Origin: Klebsiella sp. WP3-W18-ESBL-02
Lineage (GTDB): Bacteria; Pseudomonadota; Gammaproteobacteria; Enterobacterales; Enterobacteriaceae
Direction of reading: 5' to 3'
NCBI RefSeq assembly: GCF_014168815.1
Contig: NZ_AP021973.1
Span: 124,001-188,000 of the forward strand
Length of the DNA: 64,000 nt
Every line of letters begins with the position of its first letter. Within the stretch, counting starts at the first letter, position 1. Both the position numbers and the translations under genes were made by a program. Below, in pieces: positions 25,394 to 34,873 of the stretch. Under the pieces are notes generated by a model, which saw only the letters and a program-made list of their open reading frames with translations, was not told where the DNA came from and did no database searches.

Positions 25394-25434
25394 GCACATA
25401 TAAATGGCCGCATTTTGCTGCCTTAAATTTTTCG

Positions 25435-26010
25435 ATGATAGACAGGAGCGCATTAAAATATCAGGGTTATAGACTTTTTTGGATAGCAATGGGGGTCGCG
25501 TTGAATATTCAGACTAATTATATCGAGCTGCAAAATTGGCTCGAAAAGGCAAAAAGTATTTATTCCTCCGCAGGATGCCCGCACGAAAGAGTTGATGATG
25601 GCATTTTAAAAATTGCAATGCAGGTAGCGGCTATTAGAAAAACAAAACCAGATATGCTGCATGTATTCCTTCAGGAGTTAATTACTGAGTTCAAGGGTTA
25701 TAAACTCATTCAGTGCCGATTCAATAAATCCAATTATGAGCATTTTGTTATGACCCCGGAAATTCAGATTCTGATCGGTGGTCTTATGGATAAAGCGTCA
25801 GAGGGAATAATGCTGGCTTCTATCTGCCACATGCTACAGGTAGATACGTTATCCGAACTTCTAAGCCTAATCCCAACGGGAATGCCAGACACCGATGTAC
25901 TGGATGCGCTATGGCGTGATCAGAAGACGCCCGCAGGACTGAACCTGCTTGATGACTTCGTACTTCTGGATACCGTTGCGCTGGCTAATAAGCGGGGGAT
26001 TGCTGCATGA
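25435..26010 (+). CDS. Hypothetical protein (up to 191 aa)
   Basis: The start is uncertain: the ATG at 25435 has no ribosome binding site, and 25489 is an alternative. It is a soluble helical protein with no recognised domain. The stop overlaps the next start (ATGA), and the operon continues into dnaB. Confidence 0.65.
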   Translation: MIDRSALKYQGYRLFWIAMGVALNIQTNYIELQNWLEKAKSIYSSAGCPHERVDDGILKIAMQVAAIRKTKPDMLHVFLQELITEFKGYKLIQCRFNKSNYEHFVMTPEIQILIGGLMDKASEGIMLASICHMLQVDTLSELLSLIPTGMPDTDVLDALWRDQKTPAGLNLLDDFVLLDTVALANKRGIAA

Positions 26011-26375
26011 ATGTATCGGCGTTGATTAGTAGCCTCTATGTGACCGTTATCGCCGGGCAGGAGCTGGAAGCAAAAGCTCTGGAGCATCACGAACGCCGTA
26101 CAGCTGGTCGATTTTGCCGAAAAACACTTTCTGTCCACGCGGTGAAGCGCAAGCCCGGGGTGGAATTTCTGGCGCGGCTGAAAGTCAATTACGCCCGCGC
26201 CAACCTGACAAACTGCGACCCCGGTACAGTAGCCGAGCTGAGGCTGGTGGGCCGCTCTGATGAAGCGAATGAGCTCTCTGAAGCAATTCTAAAGGCAATA
26301 GCATCCAGTTACCCGGAGTTGGTATCGGAATGCGCACGACAATTACAAAAACAAAAGCTATTCCAGAACCTCTGA
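26007..26375 (+). CDS. Hypothetical protein upstream of dnaB (122 aa)
   Basis: It starts in ATGA overlap with the previous gene and ends 8 bp before the dnaB start. The product is helical and basic at its centre (HAVKRKPGVEFLARLKVNYARA). Its position suggests a role near the helicase, perhaps as a loader or modulator, but no AAA+ or loader motif is visible. Confidence 0.65.
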   Translation: MNVSALISSLYVTVIAGQELEAKALEHHERRTAGRFCRKTLSVHAVKRKPGVEFLARLKVNYARANLTNCDPGTVAELRLVGRSDEANELSEAILKAIASSYPELVSECARQLQKQKLFQNL

Positions 26376-26383
26376 GGCCACTT

Positions 26384-27802
26384 ATGACTATGGCGGACAT
26401 CTCGTTTACCGAAACAGGTGAGACAAAGCAAACAGCTGAATACAGCTTAAAAACCCCTCCGCAATCGATAGAAGCGGAACAGTCCGTGCTGGGCGGGTTA
26501 ATGCTTGAAAACCAGAGATGGGATGATGTGGCAGAAATCGTTAGTGAGCAGGATTTTAGTTCTCGACCGCATCGCTCAATTTTCTCTGCAATGAGATCGC
26601 TCGTTGCGAATCAATTCCCGATTGATTTGATAACCCTCGCTGAGCACATCGAAAACGAGGGAGAAGGTAAGCTGGATAGTCTCGGCGGTTTCGCCTATCT
26701 GGCAGAACTGTCAAAAAATACGCCCAGTGCGGCAAATATAATTGCCTACGCGCAGATCGTCAGGGAACGTGCCGTAATCAGGGAAATGATAAAAGTTGCC
26801 AACGAAATAACCGAGGCCGGTTACAACCCGGAAGGTAGGACAAGTGACGAATTGCTTGATCTTGCAGAAAGCCGGATTTTCCAGATTGCAGAGCAAAGGG
26901 GAAATAAAAGCGGTGGGCCGGAAAATATCAGCAGCATTCTGGACAGAACCGTTACCAAGATTGAAGCCTTGTTCCAGCGTCCCCATGACGGGGTCACTGG
27001 AGTTGATACCGGCTACGTGGACGTGAACAAGAAGACAGCCGGTCTACAGCCCTCGGATTTGATTATTATCGCTGCCAGACCCTCAATGGGGAAAACTACG
27101 TTTGCAATGAACATCTGCGAGAATGTATCGCTGACAAACGATAAGCCCGTCATGATTTTCAGCCTGGAAATGCCTACGGAACAGCTCATGATGCGCTCAC
27201 TGGCATCGCTATCACGCGTCAACCAGACCAGCATCCGAACCGGACAGCTCGATGACGAGGACTGGGCCCGGTTATCCGGCACAATGGGACTGCTGCTGGA
27301 AAAAAAGAACATTTACATTGATGACAGCTCTGGCCTAACACCTATGGACGTTCGCTCCCGGGCGCGTCGATTGTCCCGCGAACACGGTGGGCTTAGCCTC
27401 ATTATGATCGACTACCTTCAGTTGATGCGTGTACCGTCGTTATCTGACAACAGAACTCTGGAAATTGCTGAAATCTCCCGATCTCTGAAAGCACTGGCAA
27501 AAGAGCTGAATGTACCGGTAATCGCTTTATCGCAACTAAACCGCTCGCTTGAACAACGTGCCGATAAACGTCCGGTAAACTCAGATTTGCGAGAGTCAGG
27601 CTCCATTGAGCAGGATGCTGACCTGATCATGTTTATTTACCGTGATGAGGTCTATCACGAAAATAGCGATATGAAAGGTATAGCCGAAATTATCATAGGT
27701 AAACAGCGCAACGGGCCTATAGGGACAGTACGTCTCACATTTAATGGTCAATGGTCTCGATTTGATAATTATGGTGGCCCTGAGTATCATGATGACGACT
27801 GA
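26384..27802 (+). CDS. dnaB: DnaB-family replicative helicase
   Basis: From the ATG at 26384 (behind GAGG) the protein has 472 residues, the same length as E. coli DnaB (471), and matches it along almost its whole length. Visible are the N-terminal domain start (QSIEAEQSVLGGLML), Walker A (AARPSMGKTT, about residues 228-237), Walker B (LIMIDYLQLMR, about 338-348) and the DnaB C-terminal motif ESGSIEQDADLIMFIYRDE. It should unwind DNA at the fork. A plasmid copy recalls the Ban helicase of phage-plasmid P1. Confidence 0.95.
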   Translation: MTMADISFTETGETKQTAEYSLKTPPQSIEAEQSVLGGLMLENQRWDDVAEIVSEQDFSSRPHRSIFSAMRSLVANQFPIDLITLAEHIENEGEGKLDSLGGFAYLAELSKNTPSAANIIAYAQIVRERAVIREMIKVANEITEAGYNPEGRTSDELLDLAESRIFQIAEQRGNKSGGPENISSILDRTVTKIEALFQRPHDGVTGVDTGYVDVNKKTAGLQPSDLIIIAARPSMGKTTFAMNICENVSLTNDKPVMIFSLEMPTEQLMMRSLASLSRVNQTSIRTGQLDDEDWARLSGTMGLLLEKKNIYIDDSSGLTPMDVRSRARRLSREHGGLSLIMIDYLQLMRVPSLSDNRTLEIAEISRSLKALAKELNVPVIALSQLNRSLEQRADKRPVNSDLRESGSIEQDADLIMFIYRDEVYHENSDMKGIAEIIIGKQRNGPIGTVRLTFNGQWSRFDNYGGPEYHDDD

Positions 27803-27924
27803 CCATAAAAGCTACTGACCTTATCCTGATATTTAATTAAAGGTTTTCGACTGTTTAATTTCGCCAGCTGATTGGCCCGATAGATAATGGTTCTACGGAC
27901 AGCAATCTTTTATATAGGTGTAAA

Positions 27925-28125
27925 ATGAAAACGATACTCTCAGCTTTATTATTCGTTGTTTCATGGAATGCACTGGCACAGGATGAGGGAAATAGTGGTG
28001 ATAAAAAGCAACAGGCAACGGCAACTATTCAAATTTCGATTACAATTTTACCCGAACCGGTAAAACCAAAGATCACCAAAGAACAGGTGAGTGATACGCT
28101 AACCGTCATTTCTTATGAATGGTAG
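27925..28125 (+). CDS. Small exported protein (66 aa)
   Basis: The start follows TAGGTG. A signal peptide is clear: a basic start, a hydrophobic core and an ALA-QD cleavage site near residue 19. The mature part is about 47 residues, polar, with no Cys and no recognised motif. Confidence 0.65.
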   Translation: MKTILSALLFVVSWNALAQDEGNSGDKKQQATATIQISITILPEPVKPKITKEQVSDTLTVISYEW

Positions 28126-28186
28126 CATCCAGACAACCAACGGTTAAGCCTGCTCCAGCAAAGAAAAGTATCTTTCTGAACATCAC

Positions 28187-28215
28187 TTCGTCACCCGAAT
28201 GCCTCGTGATTTAAT
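28187..28215 (+). promoter_or_regulatory. TTCGTCACCCG promoter module
   Basis: TTCGTC (28187-28192) and TTTAAT (28210-28215) are separated by 17 bp, 36 bp before the ATG at 28252. Confidence 0.6.
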
Positions 28216-28251
28216 AAGTAAACAAACCGGACAATATTCACGAGGTGTTTT

Positions 28252-28617
28252 ATGACAAATGAAACTCAGAACAACGCATCCGCACCTGAAGAGTTAATCA
28301 CGCGTATATCGCAGGTCATTAAACGCAAGGATGGATCTGAAGTGAAAATTACTGCTCAGGCTGCGTTCGGTGCAGGGTTAACTCGCTCTATCGATGTATA
28401 TGTTCTTCGTCGGGATAATGCTGATTCAAACTGGCAAGGTTGCAGTAATCGACCAAAAGCAGGATGGCGGAATATGTCTGTAGATGAATATATCCGTGAA
28501 GGGCGCTCTGAAATGCTTAAGGCAGTTACGCCGGGAGAAATTCTAAAGCTCACAAATGCCATTGGCAAACCAATGAGTTGTCTTGATCAATTATTTCCAT
28601 CCCCGATTACTAAATAA
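28252..28617 (+). CDS. Hypothetical protein (121 aa)
   Basis: The start follows GAGGTG. It is a small soluble protein with no recognised domain, and a single-gene unit between two promoter modules. Confidence 0.7.
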   Translation: MTNETQNNASAPEELITRISQVIKRKDGSEVKITAQAAFGAGLTRSIDVYVLRRDNADSNWQGCSNRPKAGWRNMSVDEYIREGRSEMLKAVTPGEILKLTNAIGKPMSCLDQLFPSPITK

Positions 28618-28643
28618 ATCATTAAATAATACCGCTGGCCTTA

Positions 28644-28672
28644 TTCGTCAGCTGGTACGCCCGTGTTTAAAT
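28644..28672 (+). promoter_or_regulatory. TTCGTCAGCTG promoter module
   Basis: TTCGTC (28644-28649) and TTAAAT (28667-28672) are separated by 17 bp, 34 bp before the ATG at 28707. Confidence 0.6.
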
Positions 28673-28706
28673 AAATATACAAAACGAATAAATAAACAGG
28701 TGAACC

Positions 28707-31142
28707 ATGCAACAGGTAATCGACTTTGGCACATCAGAACCGACCCTTGCCCCAATCCTTACCGGGGATAAATGGGATACGGTTTGGCAAACACTGGCTA
28801 ATGACGAAGACCTGAATTATGTCGATGCCAGCACTGGCACGAGCATGGCCAATCTTATCACCACCGGCACAAACGCCATTTATAAAGCGCTTACTGACGG
28901 CTGGACTATGAGCCTGGCGTATTCATCAGGAAAGGACTCTGAGTGCGTTCTGCACCTCTTCCTGATGGCGCTGGTAAGGGCTACCCGCAATGGCACAAAC
29001 ATCAGCCAGCATCACTATGTGATCCACACCGACACGGGCATCGAGAATCCAGCCGTCCGCTGGCTGGCAGACACAAAACTCGCCGAACTTGAGGCATTCG
29101 TTGAAAAGCACCAGTTACCGCTGAGCATTGTAATTGGTAAGCCTGGACTGACATCTGGGTGGACTGGCCGCATCCTTTCAGGGCGAGGATTGCCAACATT
29201 TTCAAATAGTTCCGCCAGACAGTGCTCGATCGACTTGAAGGTCGATCCTGCACGTCGGGCCCGTGCCGAGTACATGCGAGGACTGCCTAAAGCCGTTCGT
29301 CAGCGCGTTTGTCTGCTGCTGGGTTCCCGTGATGCAGAGAGCACAACCCGTGCCATGAACATCGAAAAAAAAGGCGGGAGCGCTGAAGACGTTAAACAGA
29401 CAAAAGAGGGCGGTGAGCTCTATCCGATCCGTCACTGGCATCAGGGGAACGTATGGGAATTCCTGCTATCGTCCGGGGATGAGGCTCGTTTTGCGTTACC
29501 CAGTTACCTGCCTAACAATAATGAAACTGCTGAGCTCTACAAAGAGGCTACGGGCGAATGTGTCTGGACGGGTTCTGAAAAAGCAAAAAGCGCCTGTGGT
29601 TCACGATTTGGCTGTTACCTTTGCCAGGCTGTAGGGCTCGACCGCTCTATGGAAAACCTGCTGAATGCCGACCCGGAGAAATATGGCTATATGGCTATCC
29701 TGAACCGGCTTCAGCGTTTCATTGCCAAACGCCGTTATGCCTGGGAAGACCGCCATCCAGTGGGCCGCACGGTATACGAAGGTGGGTATATTAAGATCCA
29801 GCCAGATGTATACTCGCCGAAATTCCTGGAACGTCTGTTACACATCTGCTGTAGCGCCGACTACGTAGAGCAGCAACGCGCCGATGACGTTGCCGAGAAA
29901 CTCGCTTACGGCTTGCTGGAAGACAATGCGCATAACCGTCGCATGTCCCGGCCTCAGTTCCGCATCGTCAGCGAAGAAGCCGTTGTGCATGTCGATTTCA
30001 TGTGGGCTTTCCATCATTTCAATGACAAGCCTTTTAGGGCACTGGAGATCTACCACCGCGTCTGGGCCCACGGCGAGCTGGATCTGTTGACTGATGAACC
30101 GACGATGCCTGTAGTCCCTCAGTCCCCAATCCCTAAAGCAGTCTGGCTGAAGGTGGGGAAATTTGGCGATGACTCACTATTTGATGGGCTGGCTGATCCT
30201 GTTGCGGAAATGACCTATTTCGACGGCGGAGATGACGAACGCGCCGCACGTGTCATCAAGACAAGAGACGGCCACCGTCGTGTTGTCAGTTTCAGCGAAG
30301 ATAACGAAGTTACCGTAGATGAAGAGTCTGCAAGCTTTGTGTTATGGGTGGAATACCCACGCCTTAAATCTGCTATTGAGAGCGGGGCGTACACCGCTGG
30401 GAGCGCGGCGCAGTTCTACCTGCGTTTCGGCACGGTATCTCTGTGCAAAGGTAAGTCAGCCTTGTATCACAAAATGATGCAGCGTGGTCAAACCTACCAT
30501 CGACTCGGCCTGACCGGATTCCAGTCGATGGAAGGGATCACAGCTCGAAAAGACCTTCGCATCCTCTCGACCGAGAAATACCAGCATGTTCTGAAAAGAA
30601 CGCTGGAGGCCCGGATCATTCGTTTTAAATGGTGGGCTAACCTCGCTTTCACCATCCAGTACCACATGACCCGCATGACAGAATTTGGGTTCTGGCTGCA
30701 TCGCGTCTTACGCCAGGAAAGCCATAACGAGCTTATGGACGAGAAAACGCTGTGCAAAAACAGCCTGGAAACTGTCCTGATCAACCAGACCAATGCCTGG
30801 TGTCTTGTGATGAGTGACGTGGGCAACAAACCTGATACATCAAATGCGCTGCGCCGCTACTGGAGACAGGAGCGGGCCCGAGCTTTCGCGCACTGTGCTT
30901 CAGTACCGGAAGTCCTTAAATCGCTGGTGGCTCGTGAGATGTTCAATATTTATCGACGTGCGCTTTATGAACTCAATAGCCATAAAGAGTTGAGCCTTGG
31001 CCTGATACACATACAGGAACTGGCAACTCAGAACGCGGACGCGTTACGGATCCATATCAAAATAATGATGCGGTTAATCAGGCTGTGGCAATTGTCAGGT
31101 TTAACAAGCATTGGTCAGAGTGAATTTTGTGAGGCGGCTTAA
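28707..31142 (+). CDS. DndC/PAPS-reductase-like PP-loop protein, 811 aa
   Basis: The N-terminal domain has the PP-loop SSGKDS at residues 73-78, as in ATP-pyrophosphatases that adenylate or reduce sulfur substrates. A later Cys set (GECVW, ACGSRFGCYLCQAV, followed by DRSM, about residues 285-312) closely resembles the Fe-S region of DndC, the phosphorothioation sulfurtransferase. About 400 C-terminal residues have no recognised domain, and the protein is much longer than DndC. No dndB, dndD or dndE is in the window, so phosphorothioation is not established. Confidence 0.8.
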   Translation: MQQVIDFGTSEPTLAPILTGDKWDTVWQTLANDEDLNYVDASTGTSMANLITTGTNAIYKALTDGWTMSLAYSSGKDSECVLHLFLMALVRATRNGTNISQHHYVIHTDTGIENPAVRWLADTKLAELEAFVEKHQLPLSIVIGKPGLTSGWTGRILSGRGLPTFSNSSARQCSIDLKVDPARRARAEYMRGLPKAVRQRVCLLLGSRDAESTTRAMNIEKKGGSAEDVKQTKEGGELYPIRHWHQGNVWEFLLSSGDEARFALPSYLPNNNETAELYKEATGECVWTGSEKAKSACGSRFGCYLCQAVGLDRSMENLLNADPEKYGYMAILNRLQRFIAKRRYAWEDRHPVGRTVYEGGYIKIQPDVYSPKFLERLLHICCSADYVEQQRADDVAEKLAYGLLEDNAHNRRMSRPQFRIVSEEAVVHVDFMWAFHHFNDKPFRALEIYHRVWAHGELDLLTDEPTMPVVPQSPIPKAVWLKVGKFGDDSLFDGLADPVAEMTYFDGGDDERAARVIKTRDGHRRVVSFSEDNEVTVDEESASFVLWVEYPRLKSAIESGAYTAGSAAQFYLRFGTVSLCKGKSALYHKMMQRGQTYHRLGLTGFQSMEGITARKDLRILSTEKYQHVLKRTLEARIIRFKWWANLAFTIQYHMTRMTEFGFWLHRVLRQESHNELMDEKTLCKNSLETVLINQTNAWCLVMSDVGNKPDTSNALRRYWRQERARAFAHCASVPEVLKSLVAREMFNIYRRALYELNSHKELSLGLIHIQELATQNADALRIHIKIMMRLIRLWQLSGLTSIGQSEFCEAA

Positions 31143-31165
31143 CTGCCTGGAATAAAGGGAAAATA

Positions 31166-31540
31166 ATGAAAATCATGCTTTCACTAGGCTCTGTTGCTAT
31201 TACGACAGTAGCATCTATGTTGTTGCTGTGCAGCCAGGCTAATGGCAGCAACGGGAACAGGCCTTTACGGATCAACGAACCTGTTCAGATTACTATCGAA
31301 CAAGTGATGTATCGCATTGCAAATGGTAACCAGAATATCGGCATGAAAATGCGTGAAAACCCAGTGCTGTTTTCGGGTCATGCCGGAATCAGTGTAGAGC
31401 TAAGTGATTTTCCGCCCGGGTCAAAATCCGCGCCCGTACCCGGAACTACCGTAATGCTGCGTACCGCTTTGTCTGGTCAGACAGAGGCCTGTTATCAGCA
31501 GCACTGCTACTCAGCCGAAGTGACCACGTACAACGAATAG
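31166..31540 (+). CDS. Exported hypothetical protein (124 aa)
   Basis: The start follows AGGGAAAA, 23 bp after the PP-loop gene. A signal peptide is visible (MKIMLSLGSVAITTVASMLL..., possible cleavage near QANGS). The mature part has two Cys near the end (EACYQQHCYS) that could form a disulfide. Its function is unknown. Confidence 0.68.
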   Translation: MKIMLSLGSVAITTVASMLLLCSQANGSNGNRPLRINEPVQITIEQVMYRIANGNQNIGMKMRENPVLFSGHAGISVELSDFPPGSKSAPVPGTTVMLRTALSGQTEACYQQHCYSAEVTTYNE

Positions 31541-31550
31541 AGGTCTTGCT

Positions 31551-31898
31551 ATGGCAGACAGAACTGATGGAATGAAAGGAAGAGCACTGATTAGGCAGTT
31601 GTCCGGTATGCCACCCGGCGTTAACCCATTAAACGTTCCTCAGCCGCTTAAGCGAACCGTGTGCCTGGCAAAAGGCATAGTGGATACATGGGATAGTTTT
31701 CCATCCGAAAACAACCTTGCAATCGCCCTGGAAAACGCCGCTGCAATATCACGGCTGGCGATAAGCCTCCTGCAAGAACGGGAAGTACTGTACCGGCAGC
31801 TGGCATCTCTTGGAGTAGAACCAGAGAAAATGAAACAATCCGTCGAAGCCATCCCGATGGAAACGCTTTTAAAAAGCCTTCCAATGAGGAAAAAGTAA
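31551..31898 (+). CDS. Hypothetical protein (115 aa)
   Basis: The start follows AGG, 10 bp after the previous gene, so the two are co-transcribed. It is a helical, soluble protein with no recognised domain. Confidence 0.7.
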   Translation: MADRTDGMKGRALIRQLSGMPPGVNPLNVPQPLKRTVCLAKGIVDTWDSFPSENNLAIALENAAAISRLAISLLQEREVLYRQLASLGVEPEKMKQSVEAIPMETLLKSLPMRKK

Positions 31899-32029
31899 CT
31901 TTCTAGCGTTTTTTGTTTCCGCTGTAAGAAGACACCTTTTTTGGTGCTCAATAGCAGTATTTTTTTAACAGATAAACTAAACGAATTCAATATTTCTTAA
32001 ATTCAAGCACATTTTGTCTTCTTTTAAAT

Positions 32030-32058
32030 TTCGTCGTAGGTTTAATGCAGTTAATAAT
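32030..32058 (+). promoter_or_regulatory. TTCGTC-17-AATAAT promoter module
   Basis: TTCGTC (32030-32035) and AATAAT (32053-32058) are separated by 17 bp. The leader to 32149 is 90 bp, longer than usual, and the box lacks the CACCTG extension. Confidence 0.4.
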
Positions 32059-32148
32059 GTTACTCACGGATTAATTTTTAAAAAATACAGAGCCTAATCA
32101 GGCTATACGGGTTTTGTAATTGCTATCATTAAAGTCACGAGGAAAACC

Positions 32149-32499
32149 ATGAGTGCATACGTCGAGCAGGTATTTAATGATGTTGAAAAAATGCGTGGCA
32201 AAGTTCTGGCCGACCGATTCCGCATGGTATTCAAAAAAATCCAGCTTGTGAAGAACGACGACTCAGACGAGGCCTACAACCTGAAGCAACAGGAAAACCT
32301 AGCCGCTGTCACTGAACTTCAGAATGCTGGTGGTTTCATTGATTGGGACATCAAGGTCACTAAGTATAGCAACACATCCACTCAGGTTGAGTTGCGGCAT
32401 AAGGTAGATGGTGTGCTGGTATGGCGCGATTTTACCTTCGTAAGCGATTTTGTATTCGAACTCGCTAAAAACGTTGTCTATTCAAAAGAGACGGTCTGA
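32149..32499 (+). CDS. Hypothetical protein (116 aa)
   Basis: The start follows ACGAGGAAA. It is a soluble alpha/beta protein with no recognised domain and the first gene of a short cluster to 34670. Confidence 0.7.
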   Translation: MSAYVEQVFNDVEKMRGKVLADRFRMVFKKIQLVKNDDSDEAYNLKQQENLAAVTELQNAGGFIDWDIKVTKYSNTSTQVELRHKVDGVLVWRDFTFVSDFVFELAKNVVYSKETV

Positions 32500-32531
32500 A
32501 TTCAATTATTGCATTAATAACCGGTGGAAAA

Positions 32532-32831
32532 ATGGAGCAACTGACACCTGCAAAACTCGACTCGATGATTACTGAGACTACAACTGAACTGCTATATGCG
32601 CAGAGGGCACTTATCAGCCCAAGCCGAGCTGATGCGATGGAAAAGAAAGCGTCTCAATTACTCAGCATATTATTGGAGTTAAAGGAACTAAGAAATAAAA
32701 GCCCACAAAAAATCATACTGCCACCCCCTGCATGTTGCTTTGCAGATCATAGTTATCCTGCATATTCCAGAGACCAAGTTATTGCAATACTTGATTCTCT
32801 TGGACATAAAATTATTGAAAAGGAAAATTAA
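32532..32831 (+). CDS. Hypothetical protein (99 aa)
   Basis: The start follows GGTGGAAAA. The stop and the next start overlap by 1 base (TAATG), so translation is coupled. It is a mainly helical protein and contains a short PPPACCF segment. Confidence 0.65.
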   Translation: MEQLTPAKLDSMITETTTELLYAQRALISPSRADAMEKKASQLLSILLELKELRNKSPQKIILPPPACCFADHSYPAYSRDQVIAILDSLGHKIIEKEN

Positions 32832-33655
32832 TGCGCCAGACAAAAATCGTAAATATATTCTATGCCAGTGCTGAAGAGCTTCAGCTAGGCATTAACGAGA
32901 TAGATACTGAGATTACGACCGCTTTGCAGAACGGCAATATGGAAGCCGTCAAAAAAGCAACGTTACTTAAAAACACCATGATTAGTCTGCTGGACAACAA
33001 ACAGAAGGGCGAGCTGGTTCAAGAAACGTGTACGTCAGGCGAAAAGGCTGATTCATCGGTAGAAATAACGGACGCAATGGCCTACGCGTTCCACGCGGCA
33101 TCTGGTGAGGGTGCAATTGGTTCCGATGATGTTGAAGAGATAAAGCGTGGTCTGCGGGTAGTTATCAATGAGTGTGGCCTCACAAATCACCTCGTAAAGA
33201 TCCCTGCTGGTTTACACGATGCAACAGCTCAGCTTGTAGTTAACTTCGCCTCTGAGATGGCGGGTAAGCTTTACCGGGCCCAGGAGAAGTATGGTCGTGG
33301 GGCTGAATGGGCAAAATCTGACTGGAAGGATGAATGCCTCAAAGAGCTCCACCGACACCTTTCAAAAGGTGATCCACGTGATGTAGCAGCCTACTGCATG
33401 TTTTCGTGGCATCACGGTTGGCTGACCCACAGCGAACAACCTGCTATAGCGGGGCTCAGCGAAAGAGTTCTGTTCGATAGCTTTATGAAAGATGATTACT
33501 CACCTGATTCAAGTGGTTCAGTATCAGAGGAAGAAGAAAAGGTCTTTCTTGAGGTGCTCTTTCACATATGGCAAGGCCGGGCCGCAGTTCAGAATGGATT
33601 AACTCAACAGGAAATGGATATCGTAATGAAGTACCGGGAACAAAATCAGAAATAA
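32831..33655 (+). CDS. Hypothetical protein (274 aa)
   Basis: It is coupled to the gene before it. The product is acidic and mostly helical; its middle part includes HxxW-like elements (CMFSWHHGWLTHSEQ), and the C-terminal end is EEEEK-rich. I do not recognise the family. Confidence 0.7.
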   Translation: MRQTKIVNIFYASAEELQLGINEIDTEITTALQNGNMEAVKKATLLKNTMISLLDNKQKGELVQETCTSGEKADSSVEITDAMAYAFHAASGEGAIGSDDVEEIKRGLRVVINECGLTNHLVKIPAGLHDATAQLVVNFASEMAGKLYRAQEKYGRGAEWAKSDWKDECLKELHRHLSKGDPRDVAAYCMFSWHHGWLTHSEQPAIAGLSERVLFDSFMKDDYSPDSSGSVSEEEEKVFLEVLFHIWQGRAAVQNGLTQQEMDIVMKYREQNQK

Positions 33656-33716
33656 CATTACTGCGTTCTGACAACCAGTAAATTAACTCGATGCGGTATT
33701 TCAGAAAGGAAAAATT

Positions 33717-34376
33717 ATGATCGTTCTCAAATACCCTCCTTACCCATCGCCCTTCTGGTTCCGGGGGGAAAAAGATAAAACGGGTGTGGTTACCGAGGTT
33801 GGAACAGTTTATGTGGAAGCAACAAAGGATAACCTGCTGCTGGTGGAGGGCACACTCCCTCCGGTAGGTGCGACTTTGTTTCTTACACCTGACCGGTTCG
33901 ATATTAAAGCTGAAACTGAGATTGATAGCCGGGCCCGACGAGAGGAACAGGCCAGACAACGTCTGACACGGCAAGAAGAAGAACGACAGCAAAAGGCCGC
34001 TCTCGATATGAAGCTGATGCAACAGGCGCAAGAGCGAAACGCTCGTTTGTATCTTCCGGTACGATGGACAAGCGGATTCAAATCGGTGATTTCCGGGCTG
34101 ACGGAAAACAGTAGCGGTAACGGTATAAACCGGCGAACTGTGATTCACGTGCTTTTACTTGAGGACATACGTGATGGGCGCCTGGTCAGAAATGAAGGGG
34201 ATTTTCTTTGCACCGCCGCAGGTGGAAGTAACGGCAAGCTTTGGGTTAACCCAGCCACCCATAGTGATGGTGAGTACGGGCCTTACGTATGTGAAATAAC
34301 GTGTAAGCAGTGTATTAAGGCTGCTCTACGTTGGCAGGATAAAAATAAGGCCGTCCCACCGGAATGTGTTCCGTAG
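33717..34376 (+). CDS. Hypothetical protein with central coiled coil (219 aa)
   Basis: The start follows AAAGGAAAA. Residues about 68-105 are a charged, Arg/Glu/Gln-rich helix (RARREEQARQRLTRQEEERQ) typical of a coiled coil. The C-terminus has CEITCKQC, a possible metal site. Confidence 0.7.
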   Translation: MIVLKYPPYPSPFWFRGEKDKTGVVTEVGTVYVEATKDNLLLVEGTLPPVGATLFLTPDRFDIKAETEIDSRARREEQARQRLTRQEEERQQKAALDMKLMQQAQERNARLYLPVRWTSGFKSVISGLTENSSGNGINRRTVIHVLLLEDIRDGRLVRNEGDFLCTAAGGSNGKLWVNPATHSDGEYGPYVCEITCKQCIKAALRWQDKNKAVPPECVP

Positions 34377-34424
34377 GTATCAGGCGAACCGATCACCACG
34401 CTATAGAGAGAGGGGACAGTGAAC

Positions 34425-34670
34425 ATGCAAGTTGCTAAAAACAAGTACGCCGTTCTGGACAGTGCGATCATGAAAATACTCGGCAAAGAGCCGGTTCCAT
34501 TTTCACTGATTATGCTTCCAGACGTAGCTGGTGAGTGTTCCCGACTCGCTGATGAGGAGAGGAATAAGCCGATGCCATTCCGCATTCTTGACCGGCGGTT
34601 ACAGGCGCTAAGAAAGGCTGGCAAAATTCAGTTCGTGACCGGAAAAGGCTGGGTAAACCCTCTTTCCTGA
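34425..34670 (+). CDS. Small hypothetical protein, possible winged-helix (81 aa)
   Basis: The start at 34425 (or a GTG at 34419) follows GAGGGG. The pattern of ILDRRLQALRKAGKIQFVTGKGW near the C-terminus looks like the recognition helix and wing of a winged-helix protein, though this is weak. Confidence 0.6.
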   Translation: MQVAKNKYAVLDSAIMKILGKEPVPFSLIMLPDVAGECSRLADEERNKPMPFRILDRRLQALRKAGKIQFVTGKGWVNPLS

Positions 34671-34705
34671 CCACCCGCAATTCGTACTGCATCTTCCTTT
34701 TCGTA

Positions 34706-34731
34706 AAAGGCAACTCTTCGTTGCCTTTCAT
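34706..34731 (+). terminator. Terminator-like hairpin
   Basis: AAAGGCAAC, a 5-base loop and GTTGCCTTT; the T tract is short. Confidence 0.6.
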
Positions 34732-34743
34732 CCCCCAGAGCTA

Positions 34744-34772
34744 TTCGTCACCTGCCCCCCCAACGATAAAAT
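34744..34772 (+). promoter_or_regulatory. TTCGTCACCTG-12-TAAAAT promoter module
   Basis: TTCGTC (34744-34749) and TAAAAT (34767-34772) are separated by 17 bp. The leader to 34874 is about 100 bp. Confidence 0.55.
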
Positions 34773-34873
34773 CAAAGTATCACAAACAATATGTCCCCCA
34801 TTTAAGCCATTAGAAACACCATGTCCTAGTACAATAGCGGCAACATGGCTAAAGCCGGGGGAAGGAGATCATA

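Noticed and set aside
29296..29330. TTCGTCAGC inside the DndC-like gene
   Set aside because: It is within coding sequence with no -10-like hexamer at 17 bp and no following gene.
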